The position numbers were made by a program, and so were the translations under genes. The notes beneath the pieces are model-generated. The model was given only the letters and a program-made list of their open reading frames with translations, did no database searches and was not told where the DNA came from. Shown one piece after another: positions 35,301 through 47,300 of a DNA stretch of 64,000 nt. Numbering within the stretch: the first letter of the stretch is position 1; the number at the start of each line of letters is the position of its first letter. Source of the stretch: Dryococelus australis (taxonomy: Eukaryota; Arthropoda; Insecta; Phasmatodea; Phasmatidae); the NCBI GenBank assembly GCA_029891345.1, contig CM056995.1, positions 217,562,547 to 217,626,546 on the forward strand. Direction: 5' to 3'.

Positions 35301-38300
35301 GATTTGTACGTGAAAATAAACTTAAACTTAGTTTAGCAATTTGTTGTTGCACAAACACTCTTAGGTTAAGTTTACATGGTTCATCATTTCAATCACAAGG
35401 TAAACACTCTTAAGGTTAGGTTTTTACTCAATTACTTTACTTGAACATGAGGTACATATGGTAAATATACTGACGCTCTCGTACAAAAGTCCCTTGTATA
35501 ACAGGAGATTAAGAGTATTTACATGAGTAGCTGGACTCAGTAATTCTTATGAACTAAGGTACAGGGTTATACGCATGTAGGTAATTCGTTACTCTGCGCA
35601 TGGTAGGGGTTTATGTAACAGGCAGGCATGTGCAGCCTTATTCATTACATAAAGTTTGATCTCAGCTGTGTGAGCTAGGCATGGGGTTGCGTAATTCTGT
35701 TGGCGCTTAGCCTCAATTACTGTACAACACAATAAGGGTTTCACTAGTGTGAAAATTACTTTTATGTGTGCATAAAGGTGAGCTACTGCTCTCAAACAAT
35801 AGGTAAGGTTACATAGTACACTTTCAATAATATGTAAATTTTACGTTTCGTATGTAAAGGGGGAAGGTTTACAATACTTTATAGCATCTAACCTAAAATT
35901 TACAATAGAACGCCGTCGGGTAAGACACAAGACGAACAATGACACAAATACTTACTGGTTATTTGGGCGCCAGCGGTGCTTCCCAATCACCGCACTATTG
36001 AGATTCAGGGTTCTCAGGGATGCTGTGGGTTCTGTGTCTCCTTCTCACCCGTGCGTACTTACAAACACGTAGGTAATACTAAATTTTTACTAAACATATT
36101 TATCACTTGAAAAACACATGTGGCTAGGACATTGTCACTACAAATGAAAGAGGTAAGTTGACTGTTAGACTTGTTTTTATTAATACTGTGCGTAAAAATC
36201 AACGTGCCATGAAATTAATGATACACTCGGTCGTGTCTGGCTAACTCCGCTTGGGTGCTCCCCAGCCCGCAATTAATCTAGCGGACGTCTAGATGGATGA
36301 TCTCACTGCGGTGTATGAAAACACAATCTTCACAAGGTAAGAGAGTTGACAGCCACTAGGGTGGACTGATAATTTTTTCCTGATAGTACGTTAACACGTG
36401 TGATTACTCGGCATCACTAACGCAAACTCGTCGGGGCTCGCCCGCCATCATATGGGTAGTGTGGTGACGGCCTATACACAGAGCAGGCTAGGACGGGAAT
36501 AATTGCACCGTACACTAATTACAAATTACATAAACCCTCAAAAATACATGAAACAAGATGGGACACGAGATGAGTATTCACATTAAACCCACACGTGTGA
36601 AAACAAGTGTAGATGGCGCGGATGCCGCTGGATGAAGTTCGTAGCAGACCACGTGGTGTAGATGGAATTCCAATATTTCTTTGTGGAAACAGCACATTAA
36701 ATCCAGACGAAATATTATTCTTGTTGAGAAAATGATTCTCTTTACGATTTAGATGATTACAGGCGTGTAACATTCCTGATGACAGTAAAATCAAACAACA
36801 TGACCGGGTGGTCAAGTACAAAAAGCATCAATTTACGTGAAATTACACGGAACCCTGACAAAAATTTAACATAGAACCCTTAGTAAAATATTGCACATAC
36901 AATGTTATATAAATAAGCTCTCAAAATGCAATGATGGCGTATACAAATACTTGGCGTCAGTCAGCCATGTGGTTATATGTGATGTTGCCATAAAATATTC
37001 CAACATGGAAAGTACCCTCAAATACATACATAAAAACAAAGCCCTTAAAATTGTGTGTTGCAATAATGCAGAAATTACAATGAAATGCCATATACATAGG
37101 CGGATGGCGCCTGATTCAAGATGCACAGGTCATCTGACCTCTCCGATATCTTTCTACTCCTTCTCTATTAAGTTAAAAATGCCACAAGGGCGAAACAGAT
37201 TAGTAAAGCGAAAGCATATTGTTGGGGAAATGTCTGGCAAAACGTACATAAGCAAAGGTTGACTGGTAAACTAAACTGACTATTGAAATCTACATCAGTT
37301 AACAAAAGTTGTAGTGCATACGTGACTGTGTCTTACCTCTCCAGCTCTCCTCGACAGACTGTGCAGAGACAAGCGTCGCACGGACCTATCATGGCTACCT
37401 ACGGGGTTCACATAAGTGGAAGTGCTATGCACACTGAGTAAAATATTTTATTATAGAAAATAAAGGGGCACAGATTAAATTAAATATTGTTTTACATTTT
37501 TATAATTTTCCTGCGAATTTTCATATTAATTTAGTGTCTCTTTATGACTGCATTCATGCCAGAATATTAGTGTTCTCAATCTCGGTGCCACGGATACTTT
37601 GAATTTTATATTTATAACCAAACAATTTAAAAATAGCAACAAACACTTGAACACATTTTAAGACATTGTAAACCCTGCAAATACAAAGATAAAACACATT
37701 TTACACTGAAAATAACATTTATGTGGAAGTTCAAAATTATTGGCTTCTTTGCGCACGTGCGGGACACGTGACACGTGCGTGGTGAGCGCTGTCATGGGCT
37801 CTGGAACCGCTGGCTGTTAGCCTTTGTCAAATATTTTCAATTTCTCCTTGTTGGAGGATGTTACATTGAATTTACAATCAATCATTCTTACTAACATTGG
37901 CGTACACAGGTGGGAGGTTTCTCCTTTCTCTACCTCAATTTCACCAAGGCTAAATTACACAATTTTCCCTATCCTCCTATTGAGGTTACGTTCGGGTGGT
38001 TACACAATTCTGAAATTCTAGTTCTTAGGCCTATCAGTAAGAGACATGAACTTTTCAGTAAATAAAAATACTGAAAAATGGTAGTGAAACAAAAGTTGAA
38101 AAGTGCTAGAAAAAATATGAAAAGCGGTGAAAAAACCTGCTGGTATTATATTCGAAAATGCATAACTTTACGATTACCAACTTACCGTACAATACATGTG
38201 GTTATTTTGGCAGAGTTCCCATTATGTAAATGAATATTTTAGTCACTGTTAGCCACATAAATACTACATAATTCACTTGAAAACACGTACACAAAATTGT

Positions 38301-41300
38301 TTCTCTCACTGACACAAATGGACACAATGTACCACATTCACCTAACATAAACCTAGACTTTCAATGGTGTGTTCGAATAAAGAATATAACTTAGGACTGT
38401 TTCTATGTAAAAATGTATGTACACTATCTAGATTGGTCAAAGGAAAAGATTTTCATTATTTCTGTGTTTTCCTCCAGTAAGTTGTGTCGCCTGTCTGTCA
38501 CAACGGTACCGTAAGAGGAAAAGTATCTCTCACTGTCAACATTTGAGCAGGGCTGCCAAACAGCTCTAAGCGTAGCACATGCAAAAGCAAGAAAGTCATG
38601 TTTCATAGAAAGAAGAACCTCTACATCAGGCTGTTTCTTTTTCTTTTCAGCCTCTGCATTTACAATTTCTTTAAATCTTGTGTAACTACGAACAATGTCA
38701 GCTGATGTCAAGTTGGTGCGTTTCATTCCTTGAAGAGTTTGAAACAAAGTGACCAGGCTGCTGTTCACATCATTGAAGACAACACTTGATGGGTTAAACA
38801 GGTTATCCACCACTGCAAATGTTTTTCGACAAGGGTCTGTAGACATTTGTTCTTGTAGTTTGTCCATGGACAACGATGCAGTGCGCTGGAGTGTATGTTT
38901 TACTTCAACATGAAGGACTGCCCAGCTCTTCTATTAAGGAAGTGGTTTCAGGTTCGAAAATTCCTGAAGCTCCTACCGCAAAACATTCTTTCACATGTAG
39001 AAGCTTACTGTGAAGGATGTAGCTGGTTGGATATGAAGACCCCTCAAGAGAGTCATTAAGACTCATCAACTCCGCAGCCTGCTCTTGAACAAAAACAGCT
39101 TGCATCTGTGTTTTTTTATTTTTTTTATTTCTGTATTGGGGATAACACTGAAGTGTTTAACCCCTTCTTTTGGTGTGTTTTGCATTTCACTTTGTACTGA
39201 AAAATTTGATCACATCAGTCATACCGTGACACATACAACACAGACTTGAACCAGCTGTTCCACTGAGTGAGTACAGGCACAGGAAACTGGATAATTTTCT
39301 TGGTGCCATCTGGCTATTTTTCCGTCAGAACTGGGTGTAATGATTGCGTTTCCTAGTGTTTTGAAACACTGTCTTTAACTTGACAACTGCTGTGTTAAGT
39401 TCAACCAAATTTTTGGCCAAATGTTTCCAACAATGCAGAGCTTATGTGCCCAACACTGCACATGTAACACTTCACCATCATCACTGAAAATTACTTTCAG
39501 ATACTCACAATACTTGGACATATAACGAGCTCCATCACTGACAAATACAAGTACAGAATCATAGCTAAACATCATCATACATCTTTAACAGTTGGCAGTT
39601 TCTAAAAAGTGAAAGCTAGCCAAAAAAATTTTTTCAGTTTCAGCTGGTTCAATGAGACTGAAAAGTACAACAAAAACACACTTTCCTCTCTTGTCCGTGG
39701 TCTCGTTAGCCAACACAGTTACAAATTTTCCGGCCATGTCTGCTTTAACAGTAGAAAATCTTTCCTCAGCTGCAATTTTTTCCCTCAAAGTTTTGACAGT
39801 TGGCAAATCTCCAGCTCCTAGAAAAAAAAGTTATAAATATACATCACTACCGACCTGTAACATGCAACAATTATTACAGAGAAAAATTACTAGTAGGCTC
39901 CACTGTAGTTACATTTTGGAAACTGTAAACAAAAAACTACAAATGGGCATTGCAACTTTTTTTTCAATTACATTGTTTCAAAATTGTGGGAGCCAGGGAG
40001 GAGGAGGGGAGTCCATCTTCAGCCCTGTATTGTGTGGAAGGGTTCTTGCTAAATATAAAATATTATTTACAACTAACCTTCAACAAATTCGTTCATTCAT
40101 TCTCTTATATTCATTTCTTAGAGTTTCTTAACTGGAATATTCACCTTTAAAAATGCTGCATTAGTCTTAAGTGCGAAATTATCTGCTGCAGATTTCCTTT
40201 TATTGACTATCTGGAAGCTGCTACCAATTGTTTGCTGAAGGGTGGTCTTCTTTTCACTATAAAGTTTTTTATTGTTTACATGTTTTTCACTGTTGTCACA
40301 CGTCCATTACAGAACTTGCAAAATAAAACATTTCTGTCACGTGAATGAAGTCCTTCAGCAGAGAACTAATTTGCCCGAGTTAGGGCAGACCCTACAACTT
40401 TAGGCATTTCTGTTATGCACACAAGCAAAACTAATGCATGTCAAGCACTCCACATCACCCAGATAGCACTAGAGGATTCTGACTTAAATTGAAACGCTTC
40501 AGTCACAAACGTAATAAAATTTCAAGCCATTTGTGGGAAAACACTAGGTAATGTCAATAAATGTAGGCCTAAAAACTACCGCCACAATGATAGGTCAATA
40601 TCCCGGTTGCTTGCGAGACGTGAGCTACACAGTACACCTGCAACCAAATGTTTGCAACAAGTAAGCACCGAACTGTTTCGAACTGAAGGAAAAGACTTGC
40701 ATCCACTGATTTTAAAAGCATTTATTCTTTTCTCAAGGTGAAATATGCATCGGTATTCTCATGAAACAACTGAATTTTATTTCCCCCATCGCCCGATCAA
40801 GCCATAAAACTGTAAACATACATATTGTCTCCATCTTGGTATCGCGACTGAACTTTTGTTTTGACTAAACTTTCGTGGGTAGAAGAAATACGTTAAATGT
40901 TAAACTTTTGGCGACAAAGATGATATTATACTCTGTAATTAGAGAAATAATGATTATTTTTATTGTTTATGGAGCTACCATTCGTTTGCTTGTATTTACT
41001 TCCAAAAAAATTACAGCAAAATTAAAATCTCGCTTAATTGTGGAAGTAACCTCAAAAACGATTATGGTGGCATGTAATGTTATTGTTGCCTAACTTTGTT
41101 TGCTTAATGGTGTTTCATCGGCAAAATAAAGAAACTGTGGAAATAAAAATTATAAGTGTCTCTATGCTTATGTTGTGAAGGCCAAATAATTTTTTCTTAG
41201 AAATTCACAACACAGCTAAAAATATTTATACAAATGTGTCTAAGGTAAGGTGTATAGCATCATAACCTCAAATTTAGTGAATTACTTTAAGAATTTTTAT

Positions 41301-44300
41301 AATTTCGCGGAAACCTGTTAAAATGCCAAAAATTTGCGGATTCGCGATCGTAAAAAGTTTGTCTCTACCCATCAGGTATAGATACGTGAGTTTACATTAT
41401 CTACAATACTTTAGGGTTAAGGGTAATCAATTGTGGTTAAATCATGCATGTGAGCAGCTTCACTGGCTGGGGGATGAGATTAATTTTCTCGTTATCTGCC
41501 TCAACTGAGTAGCTAAGCTACTTGGGCCATACTGACGGCGGTACACATACACTGGCTAGAGATTTAACATCTTGGGTTACACAACCCTTCACTTCATGAC
41601 ACAAAATCTAACCTAACAAAGATCTACACTACAGTTTATTCTTTAACTCACGCTAACATTAAGTGTTTTCCTTCTAAGGAAAAAATAATTATTCTAGGTC
41701 TATACAACTACTTTTATTACATAATTCGGTGTCAGTGCTAAGCTGCACGTACTAACATCTATCTGGGATCTTGTTACTTTAATATGGGGTTTTTCATCTC
41801 AGTTAAAAACAGTTTTACTCTACTTTGATTAACGTAACAAGAAAAATGCAACAGGAGTTTTGTTAGGTACATGACCTACACAAACAATACACTTTACTTT
41901 AATTCATAGGGGAGCATTTTTTACGCTAGTGACAACACTTTTAAAATCTAAAATTTTAAGAAGGTTGAGAATTTCCTGGGTTGCAGTTACAGCATGCTCA
42001 CAGCGAGCTCTCGCCTCATGCTCTTATGCAAGTTACAGGGGGTTTATTAAACAATGTCACGCAGTCACCTTGCGAGGAATGGAGAGGGTTTCGTCGAGGT
42101 AATGTTCATGGGCCTGCTGATAGACTTTGATTTACGCCTGCACACTTCCTAACTGTGCTTACAGAATTCAGTGGCATTATGTTAAACGTGTCGTACTATA
42201 TTTCAATTAAAATTTCCTTCTGGTTTAAATGTTTACATTACGTGACCACTTAGGGGGATTTTGGGGGATTGGCAAACATCAACTTTTCAGTCTGCTTACG
42301 GGTTTGAAGCTACGTTAATTTTCCACCGGCAGACAAAACTTTCTGTTTGGCAAACTAGGGATCAAAACAATTTTGATAAAAATCCAGTTGTATTACTTCT
42401 ACTTGACTTGTGCCCATTGATAGGAGGTTGTTTACGTTACTTGGGACACTATTTCATTTTGTGGGGCCTCGGTTCCTGTCAGTGCGATTAATTTGGTTTG
42501 AATTCTCAACCTTTGAGAAAAACAGTTGCAAGTTATGAGTTACACAGGCAAAATTTTTATTCTTGGGTGATGATGTGAACTCTTCTTGTCGCACTGCCTA
42601 ATCCTAACTGGCAAGGATTTTTATGATGTGCAATGACACCTAGCCGTCCCTACGAAAATATCTACAAGTATTTGCACTCTTGCTTGCAGTTAGGGTTTGG
42701 GCTTCCCTATTTACTATCACTCCCTACTTAATTAACTATTGTGAGGTTACATGAAAGAGGCGCAATAGTTTGTTATTGGCATCAGCCAGGTACTCACTCT
42801 GACGTCCATGCTGAAGCAGGTGGAGGGCATTGGCGTTTTGTCGCTTGTCACTTCATAGGATGCCCTCTCTTGCGTGGTGCTGGGGCAGGCCAGCAGAATG
42901 TAGCAGGCGCCCGCTATGGCGCTTCTCTGTAGCACCCGGCAACATGACACGTGCACCTTTTTACGCAGAGGGCCTCTTGTGTCATGGGCCCGGGGGTCGT
43001 AGACAGCATGAGGCCAGCGTCCTGGGTGCTGGCACCATCGGCTGTAGTTGAGGTTCCTGGACTGCTGGTCACATCTGCTTCTGTACATGCGGTTGGACGG
43101 TGCGTGATATCTGCTCCATCGTGAGCCCTCGTGACATGGGCTTTTACTAACTTCGCAGCAGTGGCGCGGGTGAGTGGTGTGCGGTACCGACTGTCACTAT
43201 CCTCTCCCAACGGTGGAGGGATTTCGTGGTCACAGGCGTTTACTACTATTGTGGTTTCTCTCTCATCCAGCCTGTTCCGACGAGCTGCAGGGGTCAATCA
43301 CCAAGTTGATCGATGGTTCCACAGGTGGTAGCAAGGGCTTCCTCTGCTCATCCACTTTCTCCATTCTTACCGGGGATGGGGTAGGATGGGTACGATAGCA
43401 GGGGGTGTGTCCCAGAATTCCTATCCTGGAGGTGCTCCACTGTTCCAGGGGGAGGCGTTGCCAGAACCAATTCTGGCGGGGAGCGGGTACGCAGCTGAGT
43501 CCAGGTCGTCGTCTTGTGGCACTTCTTCAGCCACAGAGAAGGCCAGAGAGACTCATGCACCACAAGCGGTCGACATCTCGGTTGATTCCTGGCGCTTGAT
43601 AGCCAGGGGAGGGGCAAGAAGGGGGACGAGAGGTTAACGCGGCCTAACTGCAGTGTTTGCAGTGAAAGTTGGAGGGTGTTATCCGTCACTATCTTTACGC
43701 TATCATGTTGGCTTTTGAGTACGAGGTGGCTTGCCGGATCGTGCCACAATGGCCCAAGCTGGACACGAGGTGGTGCCTGACGGGGTTTGAACTGTGAACT
43801 ACCGTTATACCAGTGTCTCGTTCCGGCTACTTCCTCCCAATAGTCTATTGTCTCCCGGAGGGCTGACATCAAGGTCAGAGGTACAGCTGGAGGTGAGGGG
43901 GTTTATAGTACAATGTTGTCGGGCCTGAAGGCGCCTGACTCGTCGGGACCGAGTGGGCGTTAGAACCCTCGTTATGTGGGGAACTGGTGCGGGGTCTGTC
44001 CGGATTCATAACAGCCGGACTGGGCCGGGGGAGGGGTAGTTGGAATTGGGTTACTGTCCCACTCGATTACCATGCCCTTGTGACCACCTAGGGTGGTACG
44101 TAGTTGCCCGTAGTCGATGACACATTGTTGTTGCCCAGTATCATGGCATCTCCCAGCTAAGGGGCCACTAGGAAGGGGACGTTAACATGCCGACTCTGTA
44201 CCCTTACGGTGAGGGTAATTTCCCCAGATAATTTAAGGTGGGCCTTGTTGTGAGCCATTTTGGCCGTTAGATTCATAGGGATCACACTGGCCCTTTGGCG

Positions 44301-47300
44301 CTGCGTGAGTAGTGTACCATTGATAAAATTGTTGTCGGCGGCTGTGTCTAAAAATGCTGTATTAGGGGTGCCATCCAGCTGGACACACAAATGGGGCTCG
44401 TCCGCACAGGAGGGGAAGTATTTGACACGTGTAGGCGGGCCGCTACTTCTTTTGGGTGGGCCCGCATTTGAGGGGGGCAGGGACGCGGTAATGTGCTTGG
44501 CGCCCAGTTGTCTGCCTTACCTTTTCCACTCTCTTGCTGGGTGGGGCAAGCTCCATAGGAGTTCCATCCTTGACAGTCCTGGCAAGAGGAGGAAATAATG
44601 AGGGGAGGTTGAGAGGTTCTCCTTTCTGGAGCTTGCAGGACCATACATTCCCTGCGGTAATGCTCAGGCTGGCAGCCCTGAGTTTGTTGTTTACCGTGGT
44701 CAGGGGTGCACATAAATTGGGTGCAGGATTAAAGGCCTCCTGTGTGGCGTGTCCCGCTGGGTCCCTGTATTGTGATTCCCGCAGAGGGGAACACATGGGT
44801 TGGGGTTGTGCGGTTGTGCATTTACCGGGCGGGGAGCAGAACCACGTGTCTCCTGGGGTTGCCGCCTCGCGCAATCCGTGTTGTGCCGTCCTGGCCAGTA
44901 CCAGCAGCTTGGTAAGGGGGCAGCGGTGCGTGGCAAGGTTGTGTGGCGCCTTGCAGGCGGCCTGGGTAAGGGGGCCGGGCCATCCCTGGTGGGTGCCACC
45001 TGTTCCTTCCCGGGGGAGGAGTGCTCATTCATCTCGAGCTGCCTAGCCCTGCTGCGAGTTCCTTGACTGTCTGAGGTCAGGGTGTTACTAACAAGTCATG
45101 TAATGAGGGGAGGAGGGTGCGGGTGATACACCTAACCCTCTGCCCTTCGTTCTGGTACAGGTACACCCTTTTATGTAGGCACTCCTTTCGTCTGATACAT
45201 AACTCGACCTCCTTCTCGTGCATTTGCACGCGGGAGTGCAAATCAGTTATTAGATCGCCCAGGATCTCGTTGCCAGAAAAGTGTAAAGTGAGCTGGGTTT
45301 TGAATTGTGGCCAAACTTCCACAAACTCACAGTATTTATCCCACCATTTCCTGGCAGGGCTGGTGAGCTGATGGTGAGCTTTGCTCACCCATTGTTTGCG
45401 CGGGATGAGGTATTCCCTTAGCTCTCTTTCGCTTTGATTTAGGAATTTACTGAGATTGGCATATGGTTTCCAGTTAAATTCCGGTATACCTAATTCACAG
45501 GGTAGCCCTGGAATAACCGGGCTATACCTGTGGGTTGGATTATGTGGTTTGTAGCAGACCTCGCACTGGAAAACCGGTCCGGGGTTTTGGACTCGCTCAT
45601 CCGACCAGCCGATACAGGCATGGTGAAAGTCCATGGTACACAGTATGCAGCGTACCCTATGCCTGCCTTGGCCCTCTCACTCGAGCCGTTGGCATACCTG
45701 CAGTTCATCTTTCCTACATTCCTCGCAACAGTACTCCAAGCCGTCGGTATAGCGAGGTGTATCCTCCCATCCGATGCACTTGTAGTGATATTCCTGACTG
45801 CAATAATTACATTGAATTAAATTTAACCTTGTACCAGCGCAGGTGGGTACAGGGTAAGGGGCATTACTAGCCTCAGTGGCAGTAACCTCGGCTAGAGTGC
45901 CGCGTGTCGGGTTGACTCGTCTCTGAGTCGGGCATGTTTACAAAACTGGGCGTCACTGAGTGTTTTTCAGGACTCCCAGAAGTCGTAAATTGGCTCCTCT
46001 GCAAGGAGTCAACGGTGGTTGGGGGGGGGGGGGGGTGTCTGGCTCGGTTCTCACCCTCAATACTTAGTTACTTAGGGCGTTTGGCCCCATGTTGGGCACT
46101 AATTGAGGCGTAGTCAACACGACCAACGTGCGTGTCTAAATGGGGGGGGGGGGGGAGACTGGCTCAATTCCAACTCCCAAGCCTGATGACCCCACGTTGG
46201 GCGCCAATTGACGCCTGCACCTCTTGGGTCATATTGGCTAAGAGGTTGTTATGCTGACTACTCTCTCGGTTACCGGGGATGAGAGGGGGAATCTAACCCC
46301 AGAGTAAAGCAGAGTGATATGAATTCCCTCCCATGGAGATTCAAATTCCTCAAGACTAAGGCTGTCAAAAGTCCCTGTCTTTTCCCACCAATTATCAGCT
46401 CGTTCGCGTCGCAAAATTTAAATATATTCTTTTTCAACCGCATAGCTTCCCTATCGACTCAACCTTGCACCCTACTGAATTTACACCTACCACTGACTCA
46501 GTTCGGAATCAAACGAATCTCCTCCGTGGCCTCCTGATGTCAAGCAGTGGAGATGTGGTGCTGCGAGTACGTCTCCTGATGTGGGAAGACTGCAGCCTGG
46601 ACTAGCGACGCCTCGCGTCGGTGGCACTTCAGAATACATCTTCTTGATCGTCTTGACACAAGCCAACAAATGGCCGAAGCGTCTGAGAGTGGGCCATAGA
46701 GTGGGGGTGAGCACGCGTCCAGCGGCGCTATTTATGCTTCGTCTGACGTAGGTTGGATTGTTGCCATGCCTATTCTCCTCAACTCCCCTCCTGGAGTGTG
46801 GTTGGCACACGGCCAATATGGCAAATGTGTACAATGTACTACTTATTCTTCCTGCATTATAACTGCTGGTCCCAATACTAGCAAACAGAAATAATACATC
46901 CAAGTGCTCATGGAAAAGTAGCTATGTTATGGGCTAGTTTGATTTTCTAGCATATATGTTTATAATAATACTAAAATTTTTCCATCAAACCCTTTATATG
47001 TTCATCATATATTTGAATTCAATATCACAAACACTTAAAATTTTATTCTAATAAAAAAAACAAGTTGCATTTGCAATTCTTTCATCCGTTTTGCTGAATG
47101 CACCTAAAACTATAGTTGTGTGACTAGATGTGTACTGAAAGCACAACATAAATCTGTAGAGCATCATTTGTGAATTCCATTTTTCGTTTTTAATAAGATG
47201 TTAATTGTGGTTCTTATGCAGTAGCAGTTTGAATGTTACAGCATATATGTAATACTGGAAGTATTAGGAATTCTGGGAAATTGTTAGACAGCACATTTTC

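Larger units (their letters stand above)
42740..46835 (-). mobile_element. Gypsy-like LTR element with double-finger Gag, 3' half missing
   Basis: Read on the minus strand from right to left: LTR (46835-46209), primer-binding site, leader with duplicated primer-binding region, Gag (45935-45077), nucleocapsid-like part (44874-44443), aspartic protease (44390-44157) and a Pro-rich region (43872-42740). Reverse transcriptase, integrase and a second LTR are absent. GC content is far above the flanks. It lies antisense in the long TATDN1 intron. Confidence 0.75.

Noticed and set aside
28287..37829. One large DNA transposon with 1.9-kb terminal inverted repeats
   Set aside because: The interior holds TATDN1 exons 3-4 with intact splice sites, and no transposase is present. 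Two separate copies or an inverted duplication fits better.
39652..40131. 159-codon plus-strand frame
   Set aside because: Antisense to the hAT transposase relic, which has clear motifs.
44534..45046. 170-codon plus-strand frame
   Set aside because: Antisense to the Gag/nucleocapsid relic. High GC keeps it open.
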